The position numbers and the translations under genes are program-made. Positions 10,016-20,908 of a DNA stretch of 64,000 nt are shown piece after piece (positions within the stretch are counted from its first letter, which is position 1; every line of letters starts with the position of its first letter). The stretch lies in NCBI GenBank assembly GCA_021781745.1, contig JAJXWH010000021.1:20401-84400 (forward strand), written 5' to 3'. The notes below the pieces were generated by a model. The model saw only the letters and a list, made by a program, of their open reading frames with translations. It did not search any database and had not been told where the DNA came from. The DNA is from Bacillota bacterium (lineage in GTDB: Bacteria > Bacillota > Clostridia > Clostridiales > Clostridiaceae).

Positions 10016-12793
10016 TTACTTGTTCAATTTTTTTGCTTCTGAAACCAATCTGTATAAAGTATTCATAGCTTCCATTGGATTAAGGCTTAATATATCCACT
10101 TCACTAATTTCTTTTAGTAATGCTTCCTTTTCAATAAAAGTAAAATCTAACTGCATATTACTTGAAGAATCCTTATTTTTGTGTTTCTTATGTGTATGCT
10201 CTAATTTATTTTCAATAACATTTTCAGTTAAAGGAACTTTTTCATGTTTAACTTCTTCAACATACTCACTCTTACTTTCAGAAACTATTTCTGTAACAAT
10301 AACCTTATTATCTGAAGTATTTATATCTACAGAGACTTCACTTTCTTTAATATCACTATTGGTTACCTTATGTATATCAAAAGTATTTTCGCCTTCAAGG
10401 CTTAAAAGAATCTCTTTAGCTCTATTAATTACCCCCTCAGGAAGTCCTGCTAATTTTGCAACCTCAATTCCATAAGACTCATCTGCGCCGCCTTCAACTA
10501 TTTTTCTTAGGAATATTACACTGTCTTTCATCTTCTTAACTGCTACAGAATAGTTTTTAACTCCAGGTAAAACTCCTTCTAATTTTACTAATTCATGATA
10601 ATGGGTAGCGAATAATGTCTTGCATCTTAAATTTTCATTTCCTGTAATATACTCAATGACAGACCACGCAATAGAAAGTCCATCATATGTTGAAGTACCA
10701 CGTCCAACCTCATCTAATAATACTAAACTTTTAGACGTTGCATTCTTAAGTATATTAGAAACTTCCCACATTTCCACCATAAAGGTTGATTTACCACCTG
10801 CCAAATCATCTGATGCACCAATTCTAGTGAATATCTTATCACATATTGATATATTTGCACTAGCAGCTGGAACAAATGAACCTATTTGAGCCATTAAGGT
10901 AATCAAGGCAACCTGTCTCATATAAGTTGATTTACCAGCCATATTGGGACCTGTTATAAGCAATAATTCTTTATCACTTTGATTTAAGGTAGTATTATTA
11001 GAAACGAACTCTCCTCTACCAATTACTTTTTCAACTACTGGATGTCTTCCTTCTGTTATTTCAATTAAACCATCTTCATTAATCTCAGGTTTAACATAAT
11101 CATTTTCAAGAGCTATTAGTGCTAATGTAGATATACCATCTAAATTTGATATAATTCTAGCACTTTTTTTAAGTCTAGCAATTTCATTTTCAATTTTATC
11201 TCTTATTTCACTAAATAGTGAATATTCTAAATTTATAAGCTTTTCCTCAGCTCCTAAAATCTTATCTTCCATTACTTTAAGTTCTTCTGTAATGTATCTT
11301 TCAGCATTAGCAAGGGTTTGTTTTCTAACATACCTTCCTTCTGGGATAGAACTATAATTAGATTTGGATATTTCTATATAATATCCAAAGACCTTATTAT
11401 AACCAACCTTTAAAGATTTAATTCCTGTAAATTCTCTTTCACGATTTTCAAGAGCAGCAATCCACTCTTTTCCATGTAACTTAGATTGCCTTAATTCATT
11501 AACTTCAGCATTATATCCATCCTTTATTATGTTTCCTTCTTTAATGCTTAATGATGGTTCTTCCTTAATTGACAATTCTAATAAATTCCTTATATCTGCT
11601 AGCTCATCTAAACTTTCATAATACTCCTTTAATAAATCAGAATTAGTGTTCTTTAAAAGTCCTTTTATAGCTGGAATTTTATCTAAGGATGCTTTTAGTG
11701 ATAATAAGTCCTTTGCATTAACATTTTTATTAGATATTTTACCTACGATTCTTTCAATATCATAAATATCTTTTAAGGAATTTCTTAAATCCTCATTTAA
11801 ACTAATTGAACTAAATATCTCATTTACACCATTTAGTCTCTTAATAATTTCAGATTTAATTATTAATGGTTCTTCAATCCATTTTCTTATAGTTCTGCCT
11901 CCCATAGATGTAGCACTTTTGTCAAGAACCCATAAAAGAGAACCTTTTTTACTTTTTTCTCTTATACTTTCAGTAAGTTCTAAGTTTCTTCTCGAATTAC
12001 CATCTATAGTCATGTAATTAACTATTTCATATTGTTCTAATAAATTTATATTTGTTAAGCTCATTTTTTGAGTTTCATATATGTACTTAAGTAATACTCT
12101 GCTGGCAATTTCTCTTTCCTCATTTAGACCTGCTACTTCCATTTCAGAAAATTGCTCAATAAGTTCTTCTTTACTGACAAGAAACTCATCAAATTTCATT
12201 TTTGATAAAAGTGCTGATGTAACTCCACCTATATCATTTATTAGAGTTTCATCAAAATCCTCATCAATCAAAATTTCCTTAGGCGAAACTTTTGAAATTT
12301 CATCTAACAAGCTAATTTTTATATTATCAAAAGAAGTTACTTTAAACTCACCTGTGCTTATGTCTGAAACTGATATCCCAATTTTATCATCATTTATGTA
12401 TATAGCCATTAAATATGTATTATCATTTTCTAAGGAACTATTTACATCCACAAAAGTACCTGGCGTAATAACTTTTACTACACCTCTTTTAACGATGCCT
12501 TTAGACTCTTTAGGATCTTCAAGTTGTTCACATATAGCAACTTTATATCCTTTGTTAACTAATCTTGGAATGTATGCAGCCGCTGCATGATGTGGAATTC
12601 CGCACATAGGAGCCCTTTCTTCAAGTCCGCAATTTTTCCCAGTAAGTACTAATTCTAATTCTCTTGATACTGTAACAGCGTCATCAAAGAACATTTCATA
12701 AAAATCACCTAATCTATAGAAAAGAATACAATCGCTGTATTCCTCCTTAGTTTTCATATATTCTACCATCATTGGCGTTAAAGCCATAATCAA
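10016..12793 (-). CDS. mutS: DNA mismatch repair protein MutS
   Basis: MutS domain I ([27 protein letters not shown]), Walker [29 protein letters not shown]. Confidence 0.98.
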   Translation of the reverse strand: MIMALTPMMVEYMKTKEEYSDCILFYRLGDFYEMFFDDAVTVSRELELVLTGKNCGLEERAPMCGIPHHAAAAYIPRLVNKGYKVAICEQLEDPKESKGIVKRGVVKVITPGTFVDVNSSLENDNTYLMAIYINDDKIGISVSDISTGEFKVTSFDNIKISLLDEISKVSPKEILIDEDFDETLINDIGGVTSALLSKMKFDEFLVSKEELIEQFSEMEVAGLNEEREIASRVLLKYIYETQKMSLTNINLLEQYEIVNYMTIDGNSRRNLELTESIREKSKKGSLLWVLDKSATSMGGRTIRKWIEEPLIIKSEIIKRLNGVNEIFSSISLNEDLRNSLKDIYDIERIVGKISNKNVNAKDLLSLKASLDKIPAIKGLLKNTNSDLLKEYYESLDELADIRNLLELSIKEEPSLSIKEGNIIKDGYNAEVNELRQSKLHGKEWIAALENREREFTGIKSLKVGYNKVFGYYIEISKSNYSSIPEGRYVRKQTLANAERYITEELKVMEDKILGAEEKLINLEYSLFSEIRDKIENEIARLKKSARIISNLDGISTLALIALENDYVKPEINEDGLIEITEGRHPVVEKVIGRGEFVSNNTTLNQSDKELLLITGPNMAGKSTYMRQVALITLMAQIGSFVPAASANISICDKIFTRIGASDDLAGGKSTFMVEMWEVSNILKNATSKSLVLLDEVGRGTSTYDGLSIAWSVIEYITGNENLRCKTLFATHYHELVKLEGVLPGVKNYSVAVKKMKDSVIFLRKIVEGGADESYGIEVAKLAGLPEGVINRAKEILLSLEGENTFDIHKVTNSDIKESEVSVDINTSDNKVIVTEIVSESKSEYVEEVKHEKVPLTENVIENKLEHTHKKHKNKDSSSNMQLDFTFIEKEALLKEISEVDILSLNPMEAMNTLYRLVSEAKKLNK

Positions 12794-12977
12794 TTTCCTC
12801 CTTTAATGCTAACATTTTAAGGGAAGATCTATATAAATCTACTTTATCCTCATGTCTAGCCACTGTGCTCCTCTATTTTTCATGGTAGGAAATAACAGTA
12901 ACTAGAACCTAGACAAACCAAACTAAGATTCAGATGGAAATTAAGTTCCACTTGAATCAAATTTTACTTTATAACCT

Positions 12978-13020
12978 AAAAATCCCTAGAACAATTATAA
13001 CAATTATCTTAGGGATTTTC
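12978..13020 (-). terminator. Intrinsic terminator downstream of gapN
   Basis: AATCCCTA...TAGGGATT stem, minus-strand T-run, loop ATAATTGTTATAATTGTT. Confidence 0.75.
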
Positions 13021-13053
13021 ATTATTATTTTTTACTTCATTTTGTTAAACTCA

Positions 13054-14514
13054 TTATCTTACTAAATTTATTACAGTTGCTTTAGGTCTAGACATCGATT
13101 CAATAGAATATCTTATTCCCTGTGTTCCAATCCCTGAAGCTTTTACTCCTAAGAAAGGAAAATGATCAGGCCCTCTTTCTGTTTTATTATTAACTTGAAC
13201 AGTTCCAACCTCTAATCTGTCTGCAACATAAAAAGCATCATCAATATTTTCAGTGAAAACTGCACTTTGAAGTCCGTATTCTGATTTATTTGCAATTTCT
13301 ATAGCTTCATCTTTGTCTTTCACTCTAATAATAGGTAAAACTGGTCCAAATGGTTCTTCCCAAGCAATTCTCATGTCTGTAGTTACATTATCGAAGAGAG
13401 TTGGGTAAATTAAATTATCATCTCTATTTCCACCTACAATTAAATCTGCACCCTTATCCTTGGCATCCTTAATCAGTTCCTCGACATAATCAGCTGATTT
13501 AGTGCTTATTAATGGTACAATATCTACATCCTTATCTAAAGGATTTCCAACAGTAAGTTTGCTCATTTTTTGCTTTACTTTGCCAACTAACTCATCAGCA
13601 ACTTTTTCTAGAACTAAAATTCTTTTTACAGCAGTACATCTTTGACCAGAATATGAATAACCTCCAGCTACTATATTATTAGCAGCAAGTTCTAAATCTG
13701 CGTCTTCTAAAACAATAGCTGCATCCTTACCACCTAATTCCATAAGCAGTGGAACCATACTTGTTATTTTAGAAATTCTTACTCCTATTTCTGTACTACC
13801 TGTAAAGTTAATAAAGTTTATACCTTTATGTGTTACAGCATAATCACCTATTTCACTGCCTCTTCCTGTTATAGTATTTAAAACACCTGCAGGAACACCT
13901 GCTTCTTGAAATACTTTTGCTAAATATAAACCACATAAGCTTCCTTGAGTTGCAGGTTTAAGTACAACAGAATTTCCTACAATTATTGCTGGAGCTATTT
14001 TAGATGCTGATAAATTTATTGGATAATTAAATGGAGAAATTGCAAGTACAACTCCTAGTGGTTCTCTATTTACAACTGAAATTTTATTTCTTTTAAACCC
14101 TGGGAATGTATCTCCTGGTATACTTTCACCCGCCATATTTTTAGCTGTATCTGCTGTGAATCTAATAAAATCAGCAGTTCTATGAATTTCTGATTTAGAA
14201 CTTTTTCTATCCTTACCAATTTCTCTTATCATTATATCTACAAGTTCGTTAGTATTTTCTACTAATATATTAGCAGCTTTATATAATATTTCTGCTCTTT
14301 CGCTTATTGGCACTTTACTCCATTCTCTTTGAGCATCTTTAGCAATCTTTATTACATAGTCAACTTCTTCTTTTGTCATAGCTGGAACTGTGCCTACTAG
14401 AGAATTATCCAGTGGAGAATGTATTTCTATTAAATTATTCTCTTTGGCACCCACCCATTCACCATTTATTAAATTTTTAAAATTATTATTCTCGCATTTT
14501 ATACAATTAAACAT
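13054..14514 (-). CDS. gapN: NADP-dependent non-phosphorylating glyceraldehyde-3-phosphate dehydrogenase (aldehyde dehydrogenase family)
   Basis: ALDH motifs (ELGGKDAAIVLEDAD, GQRCTAVKR); GapN-like C-terminus NNKTERGPDHFPFLGVKASGIGTQG. Confidence 0.88.
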   Translation of the reverse strand: MFNCIKCENNNFKNLINGEWVGAKENNLIEIHSPLDNSLVGTVPAMTKEEVDYVIKIAKDAQREWSKVPISERAEILYKAANILVENTNELVDIMIREIGKDRKSSKSEIHRTADFIRFTADTAKNMAGESIPGDTFPGFKRNKISVVNREPLGVVLAISPFNYPINLSASKIAPAIIVGNSVVLKPATQGSLCGLYLAKVFQEAGVPAGVLNTITGRGSEIGDYAVTHKGINFINFTGSTEIGVRISKITSMVPLLMELGGKDAAIVLEDADLELAANNIVAGGYSYSGQRCTAVKRILVLEKVADELVGKVKQKMSKLTVGNPLDKDVDIVPLISTKSADYVEELIKDAKDKGADLIVGGNRDDNLIYPTLFDNVTTDMRIAWEEPFGPVLPIIRVKDKDEAIEIANKSEYGLQSAVFTENIDDAFYVADRLEVGTVQVNNKTERGPDHFPFLGVKASGIGTQGIRYSIESMSRPKATVINLVR

Positions 14515-14709
14515 TATTTCACCTCTTCCTGATAAGCTATATTAATTAATATTCATTACTCTTTAGTATTATATTACACCAGTTATTATATTATATCCAT
14601 ATAAAAAAATATAATAAGATAAATAAATTTAAAATATTGCAAAAAATAACTTGAAGTTAATCCGTTCTTAATACTTTTTCAATATAATATTTACAAAAGG
14701 AGTGATAGT

Positions 14710-15288
14710 ATGAAAAAATTAAATATATGCATTGATATTGATGGAACTATAACAGATCCTTATTATTGGTTAAGCTATGCAAATAGCTATTTTAACTGTA
14801 ACATTTCCGAAGAACAAGTTACATGTTATGAAATTGCTAAAGTTCTTAATGTAAAAGAAAGTGACTACCTTGAATTTTATGATAAGCTTAAAGTAAAAAT
14901 TCATACTGAAGAAAAATTAAGACATGATGTTAAAGAAATATTGAATAAAGTTTTTGAAAATAATAATATCTATTTTGTGACAGCTAGAGAAAAATCTTTA
15001 GAACTTTTGACTTTTCGTTATTTAAAAGAACATGGGATTCCCTTTGATGAACTTTATGTTTTAGGTACCCACAATAAAGTTCCTAAAGCTTTTGATTTGG
15101 ACTGTGATATTTTTATAGAAGATAGCTATGACAATGCTCTTCAATTATCACAAAGTGGATTTTTTGTTATATTGCTCGATACAAATTATAATAGATTTGA
15201 GTTAAATGAAAATATTATAAGAGTTTCAAATTGGAGTGAAGTATTACAAATTATAAATGAATTTATAAAAGAAAGAGAAGCAATCTAA
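14710..15288 (+). CDS. HAD-superfamily 5'-nucleotidase-like hydrolase
   Basis: N-terminal ICIDIDGTITDPYYW HAD motif; FIEDSYDNA. Confidence 0.8.
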   Translation: MKKLNICIDIDGTITDPYYWLSYANSYFNCNISEEQVTCYEIAKVLNVKESDYLEFYDKLKVKIHTEEKLRHDVKEILNKVFENNNIYFVTAREKSLELLTFRYLKEHGIPFDELYVLGTHNKVPKAFDLDCDIFIEDSYDNALQLSQSGFFVILLDTNYNRFELNENIIRVSNWSEVLQIINEFIKEREAI

Positions 15289-15429
15289 TATAAATTCATT
15301 ATCCTACCAATATATAAAAAATAGTATACAAAAGACATTTCGTATTTTTTAATGTATTTTTGTTTCAAATCTTATTTCTTAAACTTCATCTTTAAGTAGT
15401 CCTCCCCTCCTTTCTTTCATACCTTAAGT

Positions 15430-16212
15430 TTACTTTAATCTATTATCTTTAGTAAAAAATGTTCTGTAACCAAGAGTTACAAATAATACAGTTGTAATAG
15501 CTGTACTTCCTAAAATTGCAAGCATAATCCCAATTTGATATTTTATTGCAGTAAGAGGATAAGTTCCTGAAAGAATTTGTCCTGTCATCATTCCTGGCAA
15601 GGACACAATTCCTATAGTAAGCATATTGCTCATTGTAGGCAAAATTGCACTATCAAAGGCATTATTTACAATTTCTTTAGCTGCTACTACCGGTGTTGCA
15701 CCAAGCATTAAGGAATTTTCAATTTCAACTCTTTTATCTTCAAAATCGTTACATAGTCTATTTGCCCCTAAAGATATACCTGTCATACTGTTACCAACAA
15801 TCATTCCTGAAATAGGTATAAAATATTGAGGATTAAACCAAGGTCGTACGTTTAATACGATAATTATAAAAAATGCAGCAACCAATAAGCATCCCACTAT
15901 CATAGAAAAAGCAATAATTATCTTTAGTTCCTTTGACATTTTAGTTTTTACTCTTTCAATAGAACTATAAATAGCAAAAGAAATCATTATAACAATCATT
16001 AACGAGGTTAACCACCATCTAGGGTTTTCAAAGACAAACATTAAAATATATCCCATTATTGTTAGCTGCAAAGTCATTCTAGTTGAAGCAATCAGAATTT
16101 GCTTTTCACGTTTTATACCTCTTGCTTTAAATATAATCAGCATTATAAATACAAATACATAAGCTATTGAAAGTTGAACTACAGATAAGTTCATTACCGA
16201 ATTATTATTCAT
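15430..16212 (-). CDS. fetB: FetB/YbbM (UPF0014) ABC transporter permease
   Basis: UPF0014 signatures (GMIVGNSMTGISLGANRL, LPGMMTGQILSG); overlaps fetA-like ATPase. Confidence 0.88.
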   Translation of the reverse strand: MNNNSVMNLSVVQLSIAYVFVFIMLIIFKARGIKREKQILIASTRMTLQLTIMGYILMFVFENPRWWLTSLMIVIMISFAIYSSIERVKTKMSKELKIIIAFSMIVGCLLVAAFFIIIVLNVRPWFNPQYFIPISGMIVGNSMTGISLGANRLCNDFEDKRVEIENSLMLGATPVVAAKEIVNNAFDSAILPTMSNMLTIGIVSLPGMMTGQILSGTYPLTAIKYQIGIMLAILGSTAITTVLFVTLGYRTFFTKDNRLK

Positions 16213-16849
16213 AATATGCCTCCGTTACCTTTCCTTCTTCAATCCTAACTAATGAATCTGGAAATTTTCTGGCAATTTGTTCTGAGTGAGTAATCATAAT
16301 AAGTTCTTTATTATTTTCTAAAACAAACTTTGAAAAATTATCAATTATAAACTGCTCTGTTTCTTTATCTAATGCGGCAGAAGGTTCATCTAGTAAATAT
16401 GTATCAGCATCCATTAACATGACACGCGCAAGACATAACCTTTGTTTTTCTCCTCCTGAAAGATTACCACACCCATCAGATAGCTGCTTATTAAGTTCCA
16501 CTCTTTCAAGCGTCTCCTTTAAAATATCTTGAGATACTGCTTTCTTTTTTGAAAATTCCAAACCAATTTGCAAATTATCTTCAATTGTACCACTGTAAAT
16601 TACAGGAGTCTGTCCAAGCATAACTACATTTCGTCTAAGCTTTATTGTATCCATTTTAGAAATATCATTATTATTATAATAAATAATCCCCTCGTCAGGC
16701 ACATTTAAACAATTTAACATTCGTAGAAGTGTGGTTTTTCCACTGCCTGAAGGCCCTATAATACATGTTATGGGTTTATAGATACGCAAAAAAGAAATAT
16801 CTAATATATTTTTATATTTCAAATTCCTTATTTCAAACATATTTCTCAC
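16205..16849 (-). CDS. fetA: FetA/YbbL-type ABC ATP-binding protein
   Basis: GPSGSGKTTLLR, LSGGEKQRLCLARV, TYLLDEPSAALD; paired with UPF0014 permease. Confidence 0.85.
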   Translation of the reverse strand: MRNMFEIRNLKYKNILDISFLRIYKPITCIIGPSGSGKTTLLRMLNCLNVPDEGIIYYNNNDISKMDTIKLRRNVVMLGQTPVIYSGTIEDNLQIGLEFSKKKAVSQDILKETLERVELNKQLSDGCGNLSGGEKQRLCLARVMLMDADTYLLDEPSAALDKETEQFIIDNFSKFVLENNKELIMITHSEQIARKFPDSLVRIEEGKVTEAYYE

Positions 16850-16883
16850 ATCCTTTGTATATATTTAGTATGCATAATTAAAA

Positions 16884-16926
16884 AATAATAGACCTTGTAA
16901 CAATTATAACAATTATTACAAGGTCT
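16884..16926 (-). terminator. Intrinsic terminator downstream of the helicase/LexA-like gene
   Basis: AGACCTTGTAA...TTACAAGGTCT stem, minus-strand T-rich tail, loop ATAATTGTTATAATTGTT. Confidence 0.8.
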
Positions 16927-16939
16927 TTCATTAATTTTA

Positions 16940-18478
16940 CTAATTTTTAACCAGTCCGATAGCTACTCCAAGAAAACTAAATTGCTGATCTGTGATAAAA
17001 ATAGGTTCATACTTCTCATTTTCAGGCATAAGAACAACTTGTCTATTAATAATATTGTAGGTCTTTAATGTAGCTTCACCATCAATATCAACTGCAACTA
17101 TATCTTTAACCTTTGGCATACCTTGTTTAGTTATTACAACATAGTCTCCATCACAAATATTCTTATTTATCATCGAATCCCCTTTAACTTTAAGCATAAA
17201 TGTATCCTTTGAACTACGTATCCATTCTTTTGGTAAGTAATAATTGTCTTCAATATACTCATTTATAGGAATAGGATTACCTGCCGCAATCTCACTGAAT
17301 ACTGGAATACTCACTACTTCTTCAACTTTTTCTTCAATTCCGTTATATTCAATATATATATCATCTATATTTCCAGAATCTTTTATGAAATTATGATGTA
17401 TATTTCTTTTCAAGTCAATATACTTAATAGTGTCCAATCTTAAAGGCTCTTCTATTTTTATATCCTTTTCTATAGTTTTATCTTCTAATAAGACATCCTT
17501 AGCATCATTAGATTCATTTATTTCTTTAATCTCAACACTAGAATAATTCGTCTTTAAGGTAATACTTTTTCCTTTCATATCATAGCCTAAACTAGCAAAC
17601 GACTTTCCGTTTGTAAGCCAACTATCATATTCGCTATTATTAGATGTATCCATTATAAAAGTAATACTTGAATATGTTTTTTTATTATTTATTGCACCTA
17701 AGAATTCTAGTTGAGCTTTTGTTAACATTTGGCTATCATCAATAAAAATATGCACATATGACTTTACACTCTTACTCTTTGCTGACTTTAAAGCTAGTAA
17801 AACTAAATCCTGATCATCAATTTTGTTTAATTCGTTTAAGTTTTTATTATACTCTTTCAATATTTCAAATATAGCTTGTCTTTGTTCAGAGTTTTTTCTA
17901 AGTACTTTAGGATAGCTGCCATAAACCAATTTATTCATTTTTTTAGATCTATTGGCATTTTGATATTCATTAAGCTTTGTAAAATTACACGACTTAATCC
18001 ACATAATTTCTTTTTGTATAAAGTCAGCATATTTCAAGTCTAATATACTAAGCTTTTTTTTATTATATTTCTTTATTACAGCCATTATTGCTTTATCAAG
18101 GCAACCTTGTCTTTCTTCTAAGGATGCGATAGTAAAATTCTTTTTATATTTCTTTTTGTATTGATTAAAGTAATACATTATTAATGAATCTATTGTACTA
18201 ATTTCTAATTTATCACTATTGTCTTCGTCAAAAAAACTGCTTTGATGGTACTTTTCAGTCTCTATATTTTTATAAATAAATGAAACTGCTTTTGATACTT
18301 CATCACTATACGTAGCAATAAGTATTTTATCATCCTTAGTTATGCAATAATTGTTAAGTAATAATGGAATTTTATTTATAAATGTTGTAGTTTTTCCTGT
18401 TCCCTTTTCGCCTTTTATCAGCATATGGCCATTAGGCTTGTTTCTAAGTATCTTTTTTTGTTCTCTATTAAACTCCAC
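16940..18478 (-). CDS. Truncated UvrD-like SF1 ATPase fused to a C-terminal LexA/S24 autoprotease domain
   Basis: FNREQKKIL Q-motif, GEKGTGKTT Walker A, FIDDSQML motif II, LKTNYSS motif IV. C-terminal FSEIAAGNPIP (Ala-Gly site), VKGDSMINKNICDGD (Ser) and GEATLKTY (Lys). Confidence 0.85.
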   Translation of the reverse strand: MEFNREQKKILRNKPNGHMLIKGEKGTGKTTTFINKIPLLLNNYCITKDDKILIATYSDEVSKAVSFIYKNIETEKYHQSSFFDEDNSDKLEISTIDSLIMYYFNQYKKKYKKNFTIASLEERQGCLDKAIMAVIKKYNKKKLSILDLKYADFIQKEIMWIKSCNFTKLNEYQNANRSKKMNKLVYGSYPKVLRKNSEQRQAIFEILKEYNKNLNELNKIDDQDLVLLALKSAKSKSVKSYVHIFIDDSQMLTKAQLEFLGAINNKKTYSSITFIMDTSNNSEYDSWLTNGKSFASLGYDMKGKSITLKTNYSSVEIKEINESNDAKDVLLEDKTIEKDIKIEEPLRLDTIKYIDLKRNIHHNFIKDSGNIDDIYIEYNGIEEKVEEVVSIPVFSEIAAGNPIPINEYIEDNYYLPKEWIRSSKDTFMLKVKGDSMINKNICDGDYVVITKQGMPKVKDIVAVDIDGEATLKTYNIINRQVVLMPENEKYEPIFITDQQFSFLGVAIGLVKN

Positions 18479-18729
18479 TTTTTCACTCCTTCCATTTATT
18501 ACTTACACTTAAAATATCTTACGAACAAATATTTTAATTATTGTTGTAATTATACTATATTATCAGGGAAAGTGCAAAATTTAGGCTTTCGCCACTATGA
18601 ATGTATCATGGTAAAACTATTGAAATGTTGTATTACTTCAGCAAAATATGTATAATTGACAAAGAAACTATTTCATACGAAAGTAAAAGTATTCCAAGAA
18701 TGTACAAGCAGATATGGAAGGAGAAAAAA

Positions 18730-19524
18730 ATGAAACAAAGCATTATATTTTTTGATATTGATGGAACCTTACTTAGTGAAGAAACTTATACAGTTCCAGA
18801 AAGTGCAAAAAGAGCAATAAAAATGGCACAAGAAAATGGACATCTTGTATTTATTAATACAGGAAGGCCAATATTAGAAATTGATGATTGTATTCAGGAA
18901 TTAAATTTCGATGGATATATATGTGGATGTGGTACATACATAGAATTTAAGAATAAAGAGTTATTTCATAAAAGCCTCGGAGTTGAACTATCAAAACAAG
19001 TTGCTAGGAAATTAATCCAGTATAACATCGATGGCATCTTAGAGGGAAAATTTGGTGTTTATTATGACGATGATAATAATATATGCTCAAAAGAAGTTCT
19101 TAGAATTAAAGCTCGTCATATTAAAGAAGGTTTTTATAAGGGACAAACTTTTGAAGATCCAGAAATAGATTTTGATAAGTTTGTAATATGGACAAATGAA
19201 AATAGTAACTTTGAATCCTTTCACGAAGAATTTAAAAATTATTTTGATTTTATACACCGTAGTGAAAATTTCTATGAACTAGTTCCAATTGGTTTCTCAA
19301 AGGCCACTGGCATTAAATATTTAATTGATATTTTAGATATTCCTCATGAAAATACTTACGCTATTGGTGACAGTACTAATGATTTAACCATGCTTGAATA
19401 TGTTAAAAACAGCATTGCTATGGGTAATAGTAATCCAATATTATTTGATTTAGTTTCCTTTGTTACAAAAGATATTGAAGAAGATGGAATTGAACATGCT
19501 TTAAAACACTATAAGATCATATAA
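18730..19524 (+). CDS. Cof-type HAD-IIB hydrolase
   Basis: MKQSIIFFDIDGTLLSEE start with GGAAGGAG upstream; AIGDSTNDLTMLEYV motif. The ORF's 5' extension from 18601 is rejected. Confidence 0.9.
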   Translation: MKQSIIFFDIDGTLLSEETYTVPESAKRAIKMAQENGHLVFINTGRPILEIDDCIQELNFDGYICGCGTYIEFKNKELFHKSLGVELSKQVARKLIQYNIDGILEGKFGVYYDDDNNICSKEVLRIKARHIKEGFYKGQTFEDPEIDFDKFVIWTNENSNFESFHEEFKNYFDFIHRSENFYELVPIGFSKATGIKYLIDILDIPHENTYAIGDSTNDLTMLEYVKNSIAMGNSNPILFDLVSFVTKDIEEDGIEHALKHYKII

Positions 19525-19601
19525 ACGAAAAATATTTATTCCTACTTGAATATATAGAACTAAAGCTTTTTTGAAGCATACTTTAATAGCGGCATGGTAA
19601 T

Positions 19602-19640
19602 TTAAAAGAGTGAGATTAAAATAAATTCTCACTCTTTTAT
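19602..19640. terminator. Bidirectional intrinsic terminator between convergent genes
   Basis: TAAAAGAGTGAGA...TCTCACTCTTTTA inverted repeat. Confidence 0.8.
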
Positions 19641-19653
19641 TTGTAATTAAAAT

Positions 19654-20028
19654 TTATTCATTAGATTCATAGTTAGTAATTTCTTTTATTGTATTATCAT
19701 CGTTCATAAATACAACTGTTGGTTTATATTTTTTTGCTTCTTCTTCGTCCATTTGAGCATAAGCAATTATTATAACTTTATCTCCTGTTTGCACTAATCT
19801 TGCAGCTGCTCCATTTAAACAAATAACACCTGAATCTCTTTTTCCTGGAATTACGTATGTTTCAAATCTCTCTCCATTGTTTATATCAACAATTTGAACT
19901 TTTTCATTTTCTAATATATTAGAGGCTTCCATTAAAGTCTTGTCTATTGTTATGCTTCCTACATAATTTAACTCCGCTTGAGTAACCGTCGCTCTGTGTA
20001 TCTTTCCTTTTAACATTGTTAGTATCAT
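19654..20028 (-). CDS. panD: Aspartate 1-decarboxylase
   Basis: [22 protein letters not shown] with Gly-Ser processing site; [18 protein letters not shown]. Confidence 0.97.
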   Translation of the reverse strand: MILTMLKGKIHRATVTQAELNYVGSITIDKTLMEASNILENEKVQIVDINNGERFETYVIPGKRDSGVICLNGAAARLVQTGDKVIIIAYAQMDEEEAKKYKPTVVFMNDDNTIKEITNYESNE

Positions 20029-20049
20029 TTTTTCTCCCCCTAAATGTGT

Positions 20050-20892
20050 TTAATTAGTATAACTAAAATTATCTATTAGTCTTGTCTTACCAATATATAC
20101 TGCAATCGGTATTAATACATTCTTTTTTATCATATGAACATCCTCTAAAGAATCACTATCTACAATTTCTACATAATCTATTTTAGCTAATGGTTCTTTA
20201 TTTAGTTCATCTGTAATAATTTCCTTAACTTTAAGTGCATCTCTTTCGCCACCAATTAATGCATCTTTAGCTTTTTCTAAACTTCTACTTAACACTAATG
20301 CTGCTTTTCTTTCCTCACTAGAAAGATAAGTGTTTCTTGAGCTTTTCGCTAATCCGTCTTCTTCACGGATTATTGGACAGGCAACTACTTCTACATCAAT
20401 ATTTAAGTCCCTAACCATCCTTCTTATAACAGCAACTTGTTGAGCATCTTTTTCTCCAAAATAAGCTTTATCTGGAGTAACTATATTGAAAAATTTTGAA
20501 ACAACTAAACATACTCCATCAAAATGTCCTGGTCTTTTTGCACCACAAAGTGCATTAGTTAGATTTGAAACACTAACTGTTGTAGATTTATTATCAAAAT
20601 ACATCTCACTTGGTTCTGGATTAAAAACTACATTAGCTCCTGCATTTAAACAAATCTCTAAATCTTTATTTATATCTCTTGGATAACTTTCAAAATCCTC
20701 ATTTGGTCCAAATTGTGTTGGATTTACAAACACACTTACGACTACTCTGTCATTTTCACTAACTGCCATCTTTATTAAACTTTCGTGCCCTTCATGTAAT
20801 GCTCCCATTGTTGGTACATATCCCACTGAAAGACCTTCTTTTCTCCATGCTTTAACTAGGCTTCTTAGTTCTTTAATTTCTTTTACTAACAT
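20050..20892 (-). CDS. panC: Pantothenate synthetase
   Basis: VGYVPTMGALHEGHESLI, FVNPTQFGPNEDF, YFGEKDAQQ. Confidence 0.97.
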   Translation of the reverse strand: MLVKEIKELRSLVKAWRKEGLSVGYVPTMGALHEGHESLIKMAVSENDRVVVSVFVNPTQFGPNEDFESYPRDINKDLEICLNAGANVVFNPEPSEMYFDNKSTTVSVSNLTNALCGAKRPGHFDGVCLVVSKFFNIVTPDKAYFGEKDAQQVAVIRRMVRDLNIDVEVVACPIIREEDGLAKSSRNTYLSSEERKAALVLSRSLEKAKDALIGGERDALKVKEIITDELNKEPLAKIDYVEIVDSDSLEDVHMIKKNVLIPIAVYIGKTRLIDNFSYTN

Positions 20893-20908
20893 CTTTCTCT
20901 CCTCAAAA

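Noticed and set aside
18425-18655. 76-aa plus-strand ORF overlapping the helicase/LexA gene start
   Set aside because: No RBS or recognisable domain; lies over the divergent promoter region
18601-18729. 5' extension of the Cof-type HAD ORF
   Set aside because: MKQSIIFFDIDGT at 18730 has a strong RBS and is the normal family start; the extension has no HAD homology
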